A stretch of 64,000 bases of DNA from Paenibacillus sp. G2S3 (lineage in GTDB: Bacteria; Bacillota; Bacilli; Paenibacillales; Paenibacillaceae), in contig NZ_CP126095.1 of NCBI RefSeq assembly GCF_030123105.1, positions 2,046,001 to 2,110,000 on the forward strand, given 5' to 3'. The notes below the pieces were generated by a model. It was not told the DNA's origin, did not search any database, and worked only from the letters and a program-made list of their open reading frames with translations. A program made the translations under genes and the position numbers. The stretch's first letter is position 1. Each line of letters opens with the position of its first letter. Shown in pieces: positions 1 through 8,935 of this stretch.

Positions 1-908
1 TCTCCACCCAAAATAGCGGCAAATGTGCACAGGGCAGAGAAGGCTGAAAATATGATAAGCGATAGGTTGAATCCAATTTTATCTGTAACCGGCCCCAGCA
101 GGAGCCTTGCTAACGAGAAGCAGAGAAAGAAGGTGGACAACATCCCAGAAGCTGTAACCGTATCCCATTTGTATGCTTTTTCAAGGAAATTTACGAGCCA
201 TCCGCCTACGGCAAGCTCCGATACTACTCCGAAGGACAGGATAAGGACCATTAGCCATAAAGCTGGATCACGGACTAACGATTTTAATGAAATTCGGTCC
301 TCATGCGGAAGATCGTCACCCGGAAACGTACTCCGTAAGGCAAACAGAATAGGTAGCAGAGCTAAACTAAGCATTATTAAATACATTCCGCGCCAATCAA
401 GAGTATGACCGAATACACTTACAGTCATTAGCCCTGTTGCCAGCAGTGGGGCTAACGTGGAACTAAATCCGTAAAAGAAATGGGATAAGTTCATCATGGT
501 CCCGGTATTTTTAATAAAAATACGTGCTCCCAGAATGGCGAGTCCAATCTCAAGCATTCCGTTTCCGATATACATCAGGAAGTATGAAGCCGAGAAGAGG
601 GGATAGCTATGGGAAATGTAAATTAGAACGCCAGAGAATATCATGGATGCGAAAGCAATAATACTGACAGCCTTGATCCCCCACTTACGAACCAATATAG
701 CTGTAAAGGAACAGGCGATCAAATAACCTAGTGCATTTAAGGATAAAAGGGTACCTAGCTGCTTTTCATCTAGGCTGAAGTCAAACTGAATTCTGGGAAT
801 GGCTGGCCCTTTAATATTTTCTGATATTCCAAACACAATAAAACCCAAGAAGATCGTTGCCAATTGCATGGCATAAACCTTGTTAAATCCGCCAAAGCGC
901 TTTTTCAA
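1..908 (-). CDS. MFS transporter, C-terminus beyond the window
   Basis: Reading the minus strand from 908 gives an uninterrupted frame to the window edge, about 302 residues, so the last part of the gene is missing. It starts MKKRFGGFNKVYAMQLATIF and is almost entirely hydrophobic helices with short charged loops (for example LVRKWGIKA after the second or third helix, and LGPVTDKIGF near the cut), the pattern of a 12-helix major facilitator permease. The start is TTG at 906-908 with GGAGG (917-921) eight bases upstream. It lies 27 bp downstream of a sugar O-acetyltransferase and shares its strand with a ROK regulator, so a sugar or sugar-derivative substrate is inferred; the substrate cannot be read from the sequence. 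Confidence 0.85.
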   Translation of the reverse strand, partial: MKKRFGGFNKVYAMQLATIFLGFIVFGISENIKGPAIPRIQFDFSLDEKQLGTLLSLNALGYLIACSFTAILVRKWGIKAVSIIAFASMIFSGVLIYISHSYPLFSASYFLMYIGNGMLEIGLAILGARIFIKNTGTMMNLSHFFYGFSSTLAPLLATGLMTVSVFGHTLDWRGMYLIMLSLALLPILFALRSTFPGDDLPHEDRISLKSLVRDPALWLMVLILSFGVVSELAVGGWLVNFLEKAYKWDTVTASGMLSTFFLCFSLARLLLGPVTDKIGFNLSLIIFSAFSALCTFAAILGG

Positions 909-935
909 CGTGAGAACCTCCAGGATCGGGTATCT

Positions 936-1553
936 TTATTGCTCGATGTCTCTGTAGTATTCTTCTTTAAGCTTTTCCCAGTGTTGTTTATCTTCATCAG
1001 TAATTTCTCTTAGCACTCTGCAAGGATTCCCGACCGCAATTACATTGTCAGGGATATCTTTAGTCACGACGGAGCCTGCGCCGATGATTACATTGTTGCC
1101 GATATTTACTCCAGGGTTGATTACGGCATTTCCGCCAACCCACACATTGTTTCCAATAGTAATCGGTGTACCGAATTCGAGCAGACTAATACGAACGTCC
1201 GCATCGATGGGATGTCCAGCGGTATATACACTTACTCGGGGTCCAAAGAGAACATTCTCACCTATGGTTACTTTTGCTACGTCCAGGATAATGCAGTCGA
1301 AATTAGCATAAAAGTTATTGCCAACGGTAATATTGCTGCCATAATCACAACGGAAAGGCGGCTCAATATACAACGATTCTCCCGTAGACTCGAATAATTG
1401 CTTAAGTAATTCTACTCTATATTCGCCTTGTTCTTCCGTCGTATTGTTAAATAAACGGGTGAGCATTCTGGATCTTTTGTTATCTTTAGCTAATTCTTCT
1501 CCACCAGCCATGTATAGCTTTCCTGCAATCATATTCTCTTTGTTAGTTGCCAT
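936..1553 (-). CDS. maa: Sugar O-acetyltransferase (maltose/galactoside acetyltransferase type)
   Basis: A 205-residue left-handed beta-helix acetyltransferase of the LacA/Maa/NodL type, which transfers acetyl from acetyl-CoA to a sugar hydroxyl in the cytoplasm. The N-terminal Mac domain (about residues 5-60, starting MIAGKLYMAGGEEL) is followed by hexapeptide repeats such as ITVGNN, VTIGEN, ITIGNN and VNIGNNVIIGAGSVVTKDIP. The family's catalytic His is in YTAGHPID. The ending GNPCRVLREI is typical, and the length is normal. The ATG is preceded by AGGAGG at good distance. It probably forms an operon with the downstream MFS permease, under the nearby ROK regulator. The exact acceptor sugar is unknown. 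Confidence 0.9.
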   Translation of the reverse strand: MATNKENMIAGKLYMAGGEELAKDNKRSRMLTRLFNNTTEEQGEYRVELLKQLFESTGESLYIEPPFRCDYGSNITVGNNFYANFDCIILDVAKVTIGENVLFGPRVSVYTAGHPIDADVRISLLEFGTPITIGNNVWVGGNAVINPGVNIGNNVIIGAGSVVTKDIPDNVIAVGNPCRVLREITDEDKQHWEKLKEEYYRDIEQ

Positions 1554-1619
1554 TCGTAATTCCTCCTGATGTTCTTGTTTGTTTTAAATTCATGATGCAA
1601 ATGCTAGCTTAATAAAAAA

Positions 1620-2660
1620 TTACCGGCGCTTTTCAACCAGTTGCAACGAATAGGTCAAGCTTTCTAGCGTGATCGCAATTAATCCGTTCATGTAATAATC
1701 ATCAGGGTGATCCAGCACAATTAGGTGAGGCATATGCTCCTCTGGAATGAATTCCAGACAACTTTGATAGATATGTGGCACATCCTCTTGTCTAACTTGT
1801 TCGCCTGTGAGCGCTATCGTCTCAGGGTTGATGACTGCCGTTAATGAGGAGATGGCATGAGCTGCCAATGGGATAAACGTTTCCGTCTGACCCAAACGAA
1901 TGAATTGCTCCTCACGCGAGATTCCAAACGGTAAAAAAGAGACCTCGCCAGCAAATCTAGTATTGCCTTTGTGAATATGCCCGTCGATCATCATCCCAGC
2001 ACCTGGAAAGGCTCCTTTGATAAAGGTCAACACGACGATGGTCTTATCCTCTTCGTAATCCTGTTGTTTATAGAATCCGTAAACAGTTAGATTCATGTCA
2101 TTTTCGACAGTGACTTCGACCTCGTATTTCTCTCTGAGCAGTGATTCTAAGGGAGCATGAATTAAAGTCTTGATATCACAAATATTGATGACGCCTCGGT
2201 GAACCAGTCCGGGGATCCCAATACCCACTGCTTTGATGTTGTTATATTGGTGGATTAGTGTACCTACTAAATGATCTATGGTTGTAGCGTCAATATTCTC
2301 AGCTTTGATATATCCATCATCTACACGTTCGCCAACGGAATTGGTCACTGCGTAGGTTAAGGATTGCTGACCACCTTCAATTTTGGCATAGATGCACGCG
2401 ATATAAGAAAAATCGACATTATAGATAAATCGTCTGGCTGGCCGACCTCCATTCGAAGCCTCCAGCTCAGTCTCAATGACTTCACCAGTCTCCATAAGCT
2501 CATTCAGAATATTTCCACAGGTGGCAATACTTAAACCGGTGGCGCTAGCAATCGTTGATTTGGTTCCTTCTTTCATCGACTTCAAGGCTTGCTTGATAAG
2601 TTCCTGATTTATCTTTTTAACACGAATAGAATTGTTTGCGATTTGGTTTATTTTAATCAC
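1620..2660 (-). CDS. ROK-family transcriptional regulator
   Basis: A winged-HTH plus ROK-type sugar-kinase-fold regulator (XylR/NagC class). The N-terminus (VKKINQELIKQALKSM followed by TIASATGLSIATCGNILNEL) is the DNA-binding HTH; GGRPARRFIYN is the usual linker. The remainder follows the ROK fold (AVGIGIPGLV, VENDMN, AINPE-like VINPETIAL). The zinc-binding Cys cluster and ELGH motif of catalytic ROK kinases are not present, the equivalent stretch reading FAGEVSFLPFG, so it is a regulator and not a kinase. The start is unclear: the frame runs back to a GTG at 2720, and GTG at 2660 fits the family better, but the best ribosome site (GAGGTG, 2663-2658) overlaps this GTG. The adjacent acetyltransferase and permease are its likely targets. 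Confidence 0.8.
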   Translation of the reverse strand: MIKINQIANNSIRVKKINQELIKQALKSMKEGTKSTIASATGLSIATCGNILNELMETGEVIETELEASNGGRPARRFIYNVDFSYIACIYAKIEGGQQSLTYAVTNSVGERVDDGYIKAENIDATTIDHLVGTLIHQYNNIKAVGIGIPGLVHRGVINICDIKTLIHAPLESLLREKYEVEVTVENDMNLTVYGFYKQQDYEEDKTIVVLTFIKGAFPGAGMMIDGHIHKGNTRFAGEVSFLPFGISREEQFIRLGQTETFIPLAAHAISSLTAVINPETIALTGEQVRQEDVPHIYQSCLEFIPEEHMPHLIVLDHPDDYYMNGLIAITLESLTYSLQLVEKRR

Positions 2661-2754
2661 CTCTAGACTTTTAAAAATGGTTATTAAAAGTGTTGTTAAT
2701 ACTATAACTTGGTGTTTCACAAATGTCTATATTAGTTGAACTTAAGATTTTTCT

Positions 2755-2900
2755 ATTAAGGTAATTGCGTGACTGCGGTGAATGCTTGGACTTCCGGCCG
2801 CTGTTGTCCCCAGATTTCTTGATTATATCGTATTTCACGGTCGAAATCCGGTGACAAAGGCGGGCGCTATCGCTCCTACAGTTCCAAACTTCCCTCCGTC
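2755..2900. other. GC-rich non-coding stretch between the ROK and GNAT genes
   Basis: No plausible gene is seen. The segment is clearly more GC-rich than the AT-rich intergenic DNA around it and carries tracts such as CTTCCGGCCGCTGTTGTCCC and GGGCGCTATCGCTCC. It could be the relic of a dispersed intergenic repeat, but no second copy was found in this window. Confidence 0.3.
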
Positions 2901-2936
2901 ACTCTTCCTTTTAGATTGTTTTTAAGTTCAAAATGT

Positions 2937-3446
2937 CTAGCCAATAACTTTATAATAAAAAATTGTCGCATGTAATTCACCGTTAGCTGATATGGCATAG
3001 TTCGGGATTCTTCCTGCCTGTATGTAGCCCATTGAAGAATAGAGGAGATTGGAAGGGTCACCTTCTCTTGTATCAAGCACTAATAACGACCGTTCTTCCT
3101 CTTTAGCTCTTTCTTCAGCCTTTTGCATAAGTGAACGAGCAATACCATTACGGCGATAATTAGGGTGTGTCATCAGCTTTGCAATATCGGCTCGGTGTGT
3201 TCCGTTTGCTTTTGTACTTAAATGTAGTTGTACACTTCCCACGATAATATCATTCATTGTTGCGACAAAAAGGATTACATCGGAAGCTAAAACATTGTGC
3301 CAATATAATGTAGCAGCTGATGGATCTAGTGGTGGTAAAAAACCAATGGAGGCTCCATCCTCCACGACCTGTATAAGAAGCTCTGAAAGCTCATTTATAG
3401 ATTCTTTAACCGTTAGTAATTGTTCGATGCTCACTTTGCTAACCAT
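2937..3446 (-). CDS. GNAT family N-acetyltransferase
   Basis: A 169-residue GCN5-related acetyltransferase, expected to move acetyl from acetyl-CoA to an amine. Motif A is clear: IAKLMTHPNYRRNGIARSLM, carrying the Q/RxxGxA pyrophosphate loop (RRNGIA), followed by a conserved-type beta strand LLVLDTREGDPSNLLYSSMGY. The ATG at 3446 is chosen because GGAGG lies eight bases upstream; the frame extends further up without a ribosome site. It is divergent from a LysR regulator that starts 123 bp away, which suggests control by that protein. The substrate is not recognisable; the overall look resembles small antibiotic or metabolite acetyltransferases. Confidence 0.85.
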   Translation of the reverse strand: MVSKVSIEQLLTVKESINELSELLIQVVEDGASIGFLPPLDPSAATLYWHNVLASDVILFVATMNDIIVGSVQLHLSTKANGTHRADIAKLMTHPNYRRNGIARSLMQKAEERAKEEERSLLVLDTREGDPSNLLYSSMGYIQAGRIPNYAISANGELHATIFYYKVIG

Positions 3447-3569
3447 ATAAATTCCTCCAGCACTTTTAAGTTTAAAATATAGCGAAATCATAACTGAATA
3501 CTTATAATTTGTATAACGAATTTTATAGATCATAATCATTAATATTTTGAATCATAGAGGGTGCAATTC

Positions 3570-4436
3570 ATGGATTTATCTCAATTAGAAGCTTTCTTGG
3601 CGGTATGCAGAATTCGAAATTTCACCAAGGCCTCAGAACATCTGCATATCTCCCAGTCTGCCGTTACTGCAAGGATAAAAGCTTTAGAAAACTCCGTGGG
3701 CAAGGTGCTCCTTACACGTGATAACCGGAATGTCAGCTTGACGCAGGCGGGGATTTCCTTTGTTCCATATGCTGAGCGAATGCTTCGTTTATTTGAAGAG
3801 AGCAAGGTGACCCTATCCGAGGAGCTGGAGAACTACATCATTCTGAGTGGGCCAGGGTCCGTCTGGCATTATTATTACCTGCAGCATATTCTTTCATTTA
3901 GACGTGATCATCCTAAGGTTGCTATCAAATTCCTAAGTTATATTGATTCCAGTTATATGATTCGTGATCTTTTACTGGATGGAATTGTGCAGATTGCGAT
4001 TAAATATAACCCGCCGGAACACCCTAAGGTGACCAAACACCTCTTGTTTGAGGATGAGATTATTCTGGTCTCTACACAAATAAGAGAGGCAGCTGTATGC
4101 AGGGAGGATTTTTTTCAGCATGAGTATTGCCATTTAGAATGGGGAGATCCATTTCCGGAATGGTTTACTAGCATAGTTGGAGGGGGTTTTATGCCTACAC
4201 TTCAGACGGATCACTCGATGATTATGCTGGACATGCTGCTACAAGGAGCAGGCTTTGGATTTCTACCACGATCTATAGCACAATCTTATCTCGATCAAAA
4301 AAAGCTATTTCAACTTCAATGTGTGTTGGACACACCAATCATAAAGGCCTACGCCCTTTATTTAACAGAGAATGCCGAAGATATACGTGTACGGCTTGGG
4401 CTGGAGATGCTTGGGGTGGATAGCATAAAAGAGTAG
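3570..4436 (+). CDS. LysR family transcriptional regulator
   Basis: A 288-residue LTTR. The N-terminal winged helix-turn-helix is textbook (MDLSQLEAFLAVCRIRNFTK, then ASEHLHISQSAVTARIKALE), and the C-terminal part is a periplasmic-binding-protein-like effector domain. The ATG at 3570 is preferred over an in-frame GTG at 3561, because the ribosome site AGAGGG (3556-3561) overlaps that GTG and is eight bases from the ATG. It faces the GNAT gene across a 123-bp AT-rich region. By family habit it would regulate that gene and itself. The inducer is unknown. Confidence 0.9.
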   Translation: MDLSQLEAFLAVCRIRNFTKASEHLHISQSAVTARIKALENSVGKVLLTRDNRNVSLTQAGISFVPYAERMLRLFEESKVTLSEELENYIILSGPGSVWHYYYLQHILSFRRDHPKVAIKFLSYIDSSYMIRDLLLDGIVQIAIKYNPPEHPKVTKHLLFEDEIILVSTQIREAAVCREDFFQHEYCHLEWGDPFPEWFTSIVGGGFMPTLQTDHSMIMLDMLLQGAGFGFLPRSIAQSYLDQKKLFQLQCVLDTPIIKAYALYLTENAEDIRVRLGLEMLGVDSIKE

Positions 4437-4519
4437 ATAGACGTCTATTTAAGTGCCGATTATACTGAGTAACGCCAGCAACATACTAGAGTGGGTGGAA
4501 TAAACTTACAGGCGGGGTT

Positions 4520-4553
4520 TTGAGAGATTTTTGTGAGAGCCGACGGGTAGAAT
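4520..4553 (+). promoter_or_regulatory. Heptamer direct repeat and -10 ahead of the kinase/SARP operon
   Basis: TTGAGAG (4520-4526) and TTGTGAG (4531-4537) form a direct repeat with 11-bp spacing, followed ten bases later by TAGAAT (4548-4553), a good -10. There is no good -35 at the normal distance. This layout (11-bp heptamer repeats just upstream of a -10) is the one described for SARP-type activators, and the operon encodes such a protein. A similar repeat precedes the S-layer gene at 20641-20658. The assignment is an inference. Confidence 0.45.
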
Positions 4554-4587
4554 GGTAGAATTACTCGCATAGAGAGGAGCCTGAAGG

Positions 4588-7500
4588 TTGAGATCGATGA
4601 AATATCGTGGAATAGTCGGGATGGGGTTGTTTTTTATCCTTGCCTTTTCCCTATTAGTAAGTATATATTCCCCAACGATTCAGGACCAAGAGACCCCGGT
4701 GGCTAAGCAGGGCGTACTGGATTTGTCGAAATGGGATTTTGAGAAGCAGGGACTAGTGGATCTAGACGGAGAATGGGAGTTTTATGAAAATGAATTACTG
4801 AGTCCAACAGAGATTCGGCAAAGAATAGATAAGAAATCTACCTATTTAACCGTCCCAGGCACATGGAAAGGCAAGATCATAGAAGATGGGATGCACCGTA
4901 AAGGGGCTGGCACCTATCGACTTAAAGTGTTGGTCAAAGATTCGGATGAGATTCTAGGTTTGAAAATAAGAAGTATCCGTATGTCTCAAAAGTTATTTAT
5001 CAATGGGAAGCAGGAAGGTGAGAGCGGGGTTCCTTCAACGGACAGAGAGTCATTTAAGCCAGGAAATACTCCGTATACGGTATTTTTTCAATCTAATACC
5101 CAAGAGATAGAAATAATAATACAAGTGTCTAACTTTAACTTTATCACTGGGGGGATTGTGAATTCTATCCCACTGGGCGTACAAGCGGATATTACAAAAG
5201 TGAACAGCATTCAGATCGGGACAGACATTGGAATTATTCTGATTCTGGGTATGTTTGGGGCTTACCATCTCAGTTTCTATTTCGTTGGGCGTAGAGAAAA
5301 GGCCTATTTGCTCAGCGGTTTATATTTGCTTGTTCTCTCATTGAATAATTCTCTATATGGAGAGAAGTTATTTCAGCAGTTATTACCCTATGTCCCTTTT
5401 GAATCAACTTACAAGATGTTGGAAATAAGCCAATTTATCGGTTCAATTATCATTATTATGTTTTATTGCTCGGTAGAGTCCCGGTTGATGTCAAGTAAGA
5501 GAATGAGGATCGTGTTGTCTCCATTTGTCTTTTACTTGTTTTCGGTTTTGGTGCTGCCGTATGGTGTGCATATTCGAATGAAATATGTATTTGTAACCTA
5601 TCTTGGAATCGTTATGCTGGCAATTATAGTAAGAATGATTTATTTGTATGTTCGCAGTCAAAGCCAAACGACAGATCGGAAAGAATTGTTTCTGTTTATT
5701 AGCGGTGCGATTTCGCTCCTGATTTTTTTCTTTGATGTAAGTCTTTATTCTGAAAATGTTCTGCAGACCGATTTGGTGGGTAAATGCGGTGTGATTGGAT
5801 TTATTGTTTTCTTCAATATTATGTTAGCTGTACGATTCTCAAACACTTATGACAAGACGGAAACGCTGTCCCGTCAGTTACTAATCTCGAACCAGCTTAA
5901 AGATGAATTTCTAATGAACACCTCTCATGAGATCAAAACTCCGCTGCATGGGATTATGAATATGACCTCCTTTTTATTAGAAGATGGCGAAGATAATCTG
6001 TACCCAATACAGAAACAGAATCTTTGGTTAATTAAGGACACTTCTACAAAGCTGTCTATGCTCATTCAGGATTTAATTGATGTCAGCCTTTTGAAGCATG
6101 GAGAGTTAAGACTGCAACAGACCGTGGTTGATCTAAGAGTGGCCTCGCAAATTGTATTTGATGTATTACAGTTTGAGCTTGCGGGAAAGTCAGTTCGATT
6201 AGATAACCAGGTAGAACCGGATGTCTGGGTGCTTGCGGATGATAGCCGACTTAGGCAGGTAATGTACAATTTAGTTCACAATGCCATTAAGCATACGGAT
6301 AAAGGATTCATTCAGATAAAAGCTTATGTAGAGGGAAATACGGTGTCTGTCACGGTTGAAGATACAGGAACTGGGATATCCCCTGATATGCATACAGCCA
6401 TATTCGAATATTTTGAACAGGTCGATAAACCTCTTCCGCAAGATGGTTACACAGGAATGGGCGTTGGTTTGTACATTAGTAGGAAGCTGATCGAACGGAT
6501 GGGCGGTGAGATTCGGGTGGATTGGTCTGAGATTGGCCAAGGCACTCGAATGATCTTCACATTGCCTAAAATTGAGCGGATCCCAGGCTACCGCGAAGTA
6601 GCAGCTACAGGGGTGGGGCAGCACGCGCAATTTGAGCATACCTCGCTTGATATTGTGGATCAAAGTGGATATACGATCCTAATTGTGGATGATGAAGCTT
6701 CTAATATCCATATTCTGCTGAACATTCTAAGACGGCATCATTACAATGTAATCACGGCGTTTTCAGCGAATGAAGCAATGGACAAAATGGAGCAATACCC
6801 AAATGTGGATCTAGTCATATTAGATGTCATGATGCCGGGTATTTCAGGAATTGAGTTGTGCCGAACCTTGAGGGTGCGTTACTCCATTCTGGATTTACCT
6901 ATTCTGTTTGCTACAGTAAAAGATGCGCCAACGGATATTGCGCTAGGCTTCAGGGCTGGGGCGAATGATTATATAACCAAGCCTTTTGATGGAGAAACGC
7001 TGATTGCGAGAATTCAAACGCTGATTGCAATGAAAACATCGATACAGGAAGCTATACGAAATGAGTATGCTTTTCATCAAGCGCAAATCAAGCCTCATTT
7101 TCTGTATAACGCACTGAGTAGTGTGATCTCTTTCTGTTATACAGATGGAGAGAAAGCCGCCTATTTGTTATCTATGTTAAGTCAATACATTCGTTATATT
7201 CTCGATATGGACCGTTCCACTTTAGTTGTTCCTTTGCACCGGGAGTTAGAGCTAATTCAAGCCTACGTGGAGATCGAAAAAGCTCGTTTTGGAGAGCGGT
7301 TTGATTTTATTTTCAATATGGATGAGGGGCTGCGTTCTGTTGAAATTCCTTCCTTATGCATTCAGCCCTTTGTCGAAAATGCGATCAGACATGGATTGTT
7401 TGAAAAAGAGGGTCAGGGCAGAGTTTCGCTAACGATTCAAGCAGGCGGTAACTATATGAAAGTTATCATCGAAGATGATGGGGTGGGTATGCCAGATGAT

Positions 7501-7683
7501 CTGCTATATCAATTAACCGGAGACGAGCAGTTGGATGGTAGTATCGGTATCCATAACATTCGAAAGCGTATAGGCGCTATCCCCGGAGCCACCCTTACAA
7601 TTCATTCCGACCTTGGGTTTGGGACCAAAGTAACAATGTATTTACCAGCAAGCCTTGGGGGCATGGAGGGAGAAACACGATGA
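4588..7683 (+). CDS. Hybrid sensor histidine kinase with two kinase cores and a receiver
   Basis: A 1031-residue membrane sensor. Order: N-terminal anchor (about 10-28); extracytoplasmic beta-sandwich of the 7TMR-DISM/galactose-binding type (about 40-205, with LDGEWEFYENEL and VPGTWKG); seven-helix membrane block (about 208-415); HisKA with H-box NTSHEIKTPLHG (His about 447); HATPase with DTGTGISPD and GMGVGLYISRK; receiver with VDDE, the phospho-Asp in VILDVMMPG (about 746) and KPF; then a second, LytS/YesM-type kinase with QIKPHFLYNALSS (His about 836), PFVENAIRHG and GIGIHNIRKRI. The TTG start at 4588 has AGGAG eight bases upstream. The stop overlaps the next start by 4 bp, indicating translational coupling to the response regulator. 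The signal is unknown. Confidence 0.9.
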   Translation: MRSMKYRGIVGMGLFFILAFSLLVSIYSPTIQDQETPVAKQGVLDLSKWDFEKQGLVDLDGEWEFYENELLSPTEIRQRIDKKSTYLTVPGTWKGKIIEDGMHRKGAGTYRLKVLVKDSDEILGLKIRSIRMSQKLFINGKQEGESGVPSTDRESFKPGNTPYTVFFQSNTQEIEIIIQVSNFNFITGGIVNSIPLGVQADITKVNSIQIGTDIGIILILGMFGAYHLSFYFVGRREKAYLLSGLYLLVLSLNNSLYGEKLFQQLLPYVPFESTYKMLEISQFIGSIIIIMFYCSVESRLMSSKRMRIVLSPFVFYLFSVLVLPYGVHIRMKYVFVTYLGIVMLAIIVRMIYLYVRSQSQTTDRKELFLFISGAISLLIFFFDVSLYSENVLQTDLVGKCGVIGFIVFFNIMLAVRFSNTYDKTETLSRQLLISNQLKDEFLMNTSHEIKTPLHGIMNMTSFLLEDGEDNLYPIQKQNLWLIKDTSTKLSMLIQDLIDVSLLKHGELRLQQTVVDLRVASQIVFDVLQFELAGKSVRLDNQVEPDVWVLADDSRLRQVMYNLVHNAIKHTDKGFIQIKAYVEGNTVSVTVEDTGTGISPDMHTAIFEYFEQVDKPLPQDGYTGMGVGLYISRKLIERMGGEIRVDWSEIGQGTRMIFTLPKIERIPGYREVAATGVGQHAQFEHTSLDIVDQSGYTILIVDDEASNIHILLNILRRHHYNVITAFSANEAMDKMEQYPNVDLVILDVMMPGISGIELCRTLRVRYSILDLPILFATVKDAPTDIALGFRAGANDYITKPFDGETLIARIQTLIAMKTSIQEAIRNEYAFHQAQIKPHFLYNALSSVISFCYTDGEKAAYLLSMLSQYIRYILDMDRSTLVVPLHRELELIQAYVEIEKARFGERFDFIFNMDEGLRSVEIPSLCIQPFVENAIRHGLFEKEGQGRVSLTIQAGGNYMKVIIEDDGVGMPDDLLYQLTGDEQLDGSIGIHNIRKRIGAIPGATLTIHSDLGFGTKVTMYLPASLGGMEGETR

Positions 7684-8792
7684 TTCGTGTAGTGATAGTT
7701 GAAGATGAGAAACCGATTCTAAATTTGATGAAGGTACTGATCGGTCGTAATTCAGATTATGTCATTAGTGGGGCCTTCTCTAATCCAATGGAGGCACTGG
7801 AGTGTATACCTGATTTACAACCGGACGTCGTGTTTATAGATGTCGAAATGCCAAAGATGAACGGTATTGAGCTCGCGAGCAGAATTCAGAAGCTGATGCA
7901 TCAACCGGAAATTGTATTTACAACGGCCTACAAAAATTATGCTCTGGAAGCGTTCGAGGTAAGTGCACTAGATTATATTCTTAAGCCGATAACACCCGAA
8001 GCGATCAACAGGGTCACTGAACGACTTGTTAAACGGATGAGACCGTCTGCTAAGCTTCAGCCAAAGAAAACGGGGCCGATGATCCGCTGTTTTGGTGGTT
8101 TTGAAGTTTGTGATTCCGAAGGCAAGCCCATTCATTTTCGAACACGTAGAGCAGAGGAATTATTCGCTTATTTTCTATGTAATGCAGGTCGTTATATTAG
8201 CAAATGGAAAGTGATGGATTTGTTGTGGCCGGATATGCAGGATGAGAGAGGTTCATCCAATCTGTATAATACGATTTACCTCTTGAAGAAGATGCTGAAA
8301 GAAAAAGGCTTCGGCATGGAAATCCGCAAAATGAATGATGGTTATATGCTAGAGACCGGAAATGAAAGTTATGATGCTCTTGATTATCAAAGGTTTCATT
8401 TAGAAATGGTTGAAGGGATGCAAGACACTGCCCAAATGGAGCGGCTTTGTTTTTTATATCAGGGGCCTCTGTTAGATGGGAAGCCTTATCTATGGAAGAT
8501 TTCGCTGGAGGAAGCTTATTGCAAGCATTTTACAACCTGGACTCGGTTGCTAGTGGATAGTGATTGTGCCTCTCAGGACTGGCATAAAGCGGAGCAACGA
8601 TTAGAAAAGTTCTTAAGCTTATATCCGCTGCATGAAGAAATGAACCAGCAAATGATTGATATTTATGCCAAACTCGGAAATAAAGAAAAGATTGCACGAC
8701 TATATGAGAGATTCGAGACGGCTTATCGTTCGGAGCTGGGCATGGTTCCTTCATCGGAGTTTAAAGAGCGTGTAGCTTTATATCTGGTCTGA
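7680..8792 (+). CDS. Response regulator with SARP/BTAD output
   Basis: A 370-residue response regulator. Residues 1-120 are a receiver with acidic pocket (VEDE), phospho-acceptor Asp54 in VVFIDVEMPKMNG, TTAY and the Lys in ILKPI. Residues about 140-230 form a winged-helix DNA-binding domain (RCFGGFEVCDSEGKPIHFRT, LLWPDMQDERGSSNLYNTIY), and the C-terminus is a helical BTAD/TPR-like domain (EKFLSLYPLHEEMNQQMIDI). This REC-wHTH-BTAD build is that of SARP-like regulators. It overlaps the kinase gene by ATGA, so the two are partners. Direct heptamer repeats ahead of the operon (4520-4537) and the S-layer gene (20641-20658) are candidate sites. Confidence 0.88.
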   Translation: MIRVVIVEDEKPILNLMKVLIGRNSDYVISGAFSNPMEALECIPDLQPDVVFIDVEMPKMNGIELASRIQKLMHQPEIVFTTAYKNYALEAFEVSALDYILKPITPEAINRVTERLVKRMRPSAKLQPKKTGPMIRCFGGFEVCDSEGKPIHFRTRRAEELFAYFLCNAGRYISKWKVMDLLWPDMQDERGSSNLYNTIYLLKKMLKEKGFGMEIRKMNDGYMLETGNESYDALDYQRFHLEMVEGMQDTAQMERLCFLYQGPLLDGKPYLWKISLEEAYCKHFTTWTRLLVDSDCASQDWHKAEQRLEKFLSLYPLHEEMNQQMIDIYAKLGNKEKIARLYERFETAYRSELGMVPSSEFKERVALYLV

Positions 8793-8883
8793 AATTTGAT
8801 ACGGATTTGGTATTTCTGAAGGTGTATGTTATTAGTATTAATGAATCTTCTATAAGTGATTAAATAATATTTTTTTAAAAGCA

Positions 8884-8935
8884 CCCCTTACGCTGTACGG
8901 TATCTTTATACTGTTAGCAGTAAGGGGATTTTTTT
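8884..8935 (+). terminator. Rho-independent terminator of the kinase/SARP operon
   Basis: CCCCTTAC (8884-8891) pairs with GTAAGGGG (8920-8927), and most of the bases between also pair (GCTGTACGGTAT against ATACTGTTAGC), giving a long hairpin followed by a T run. Confidence 0.85.
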
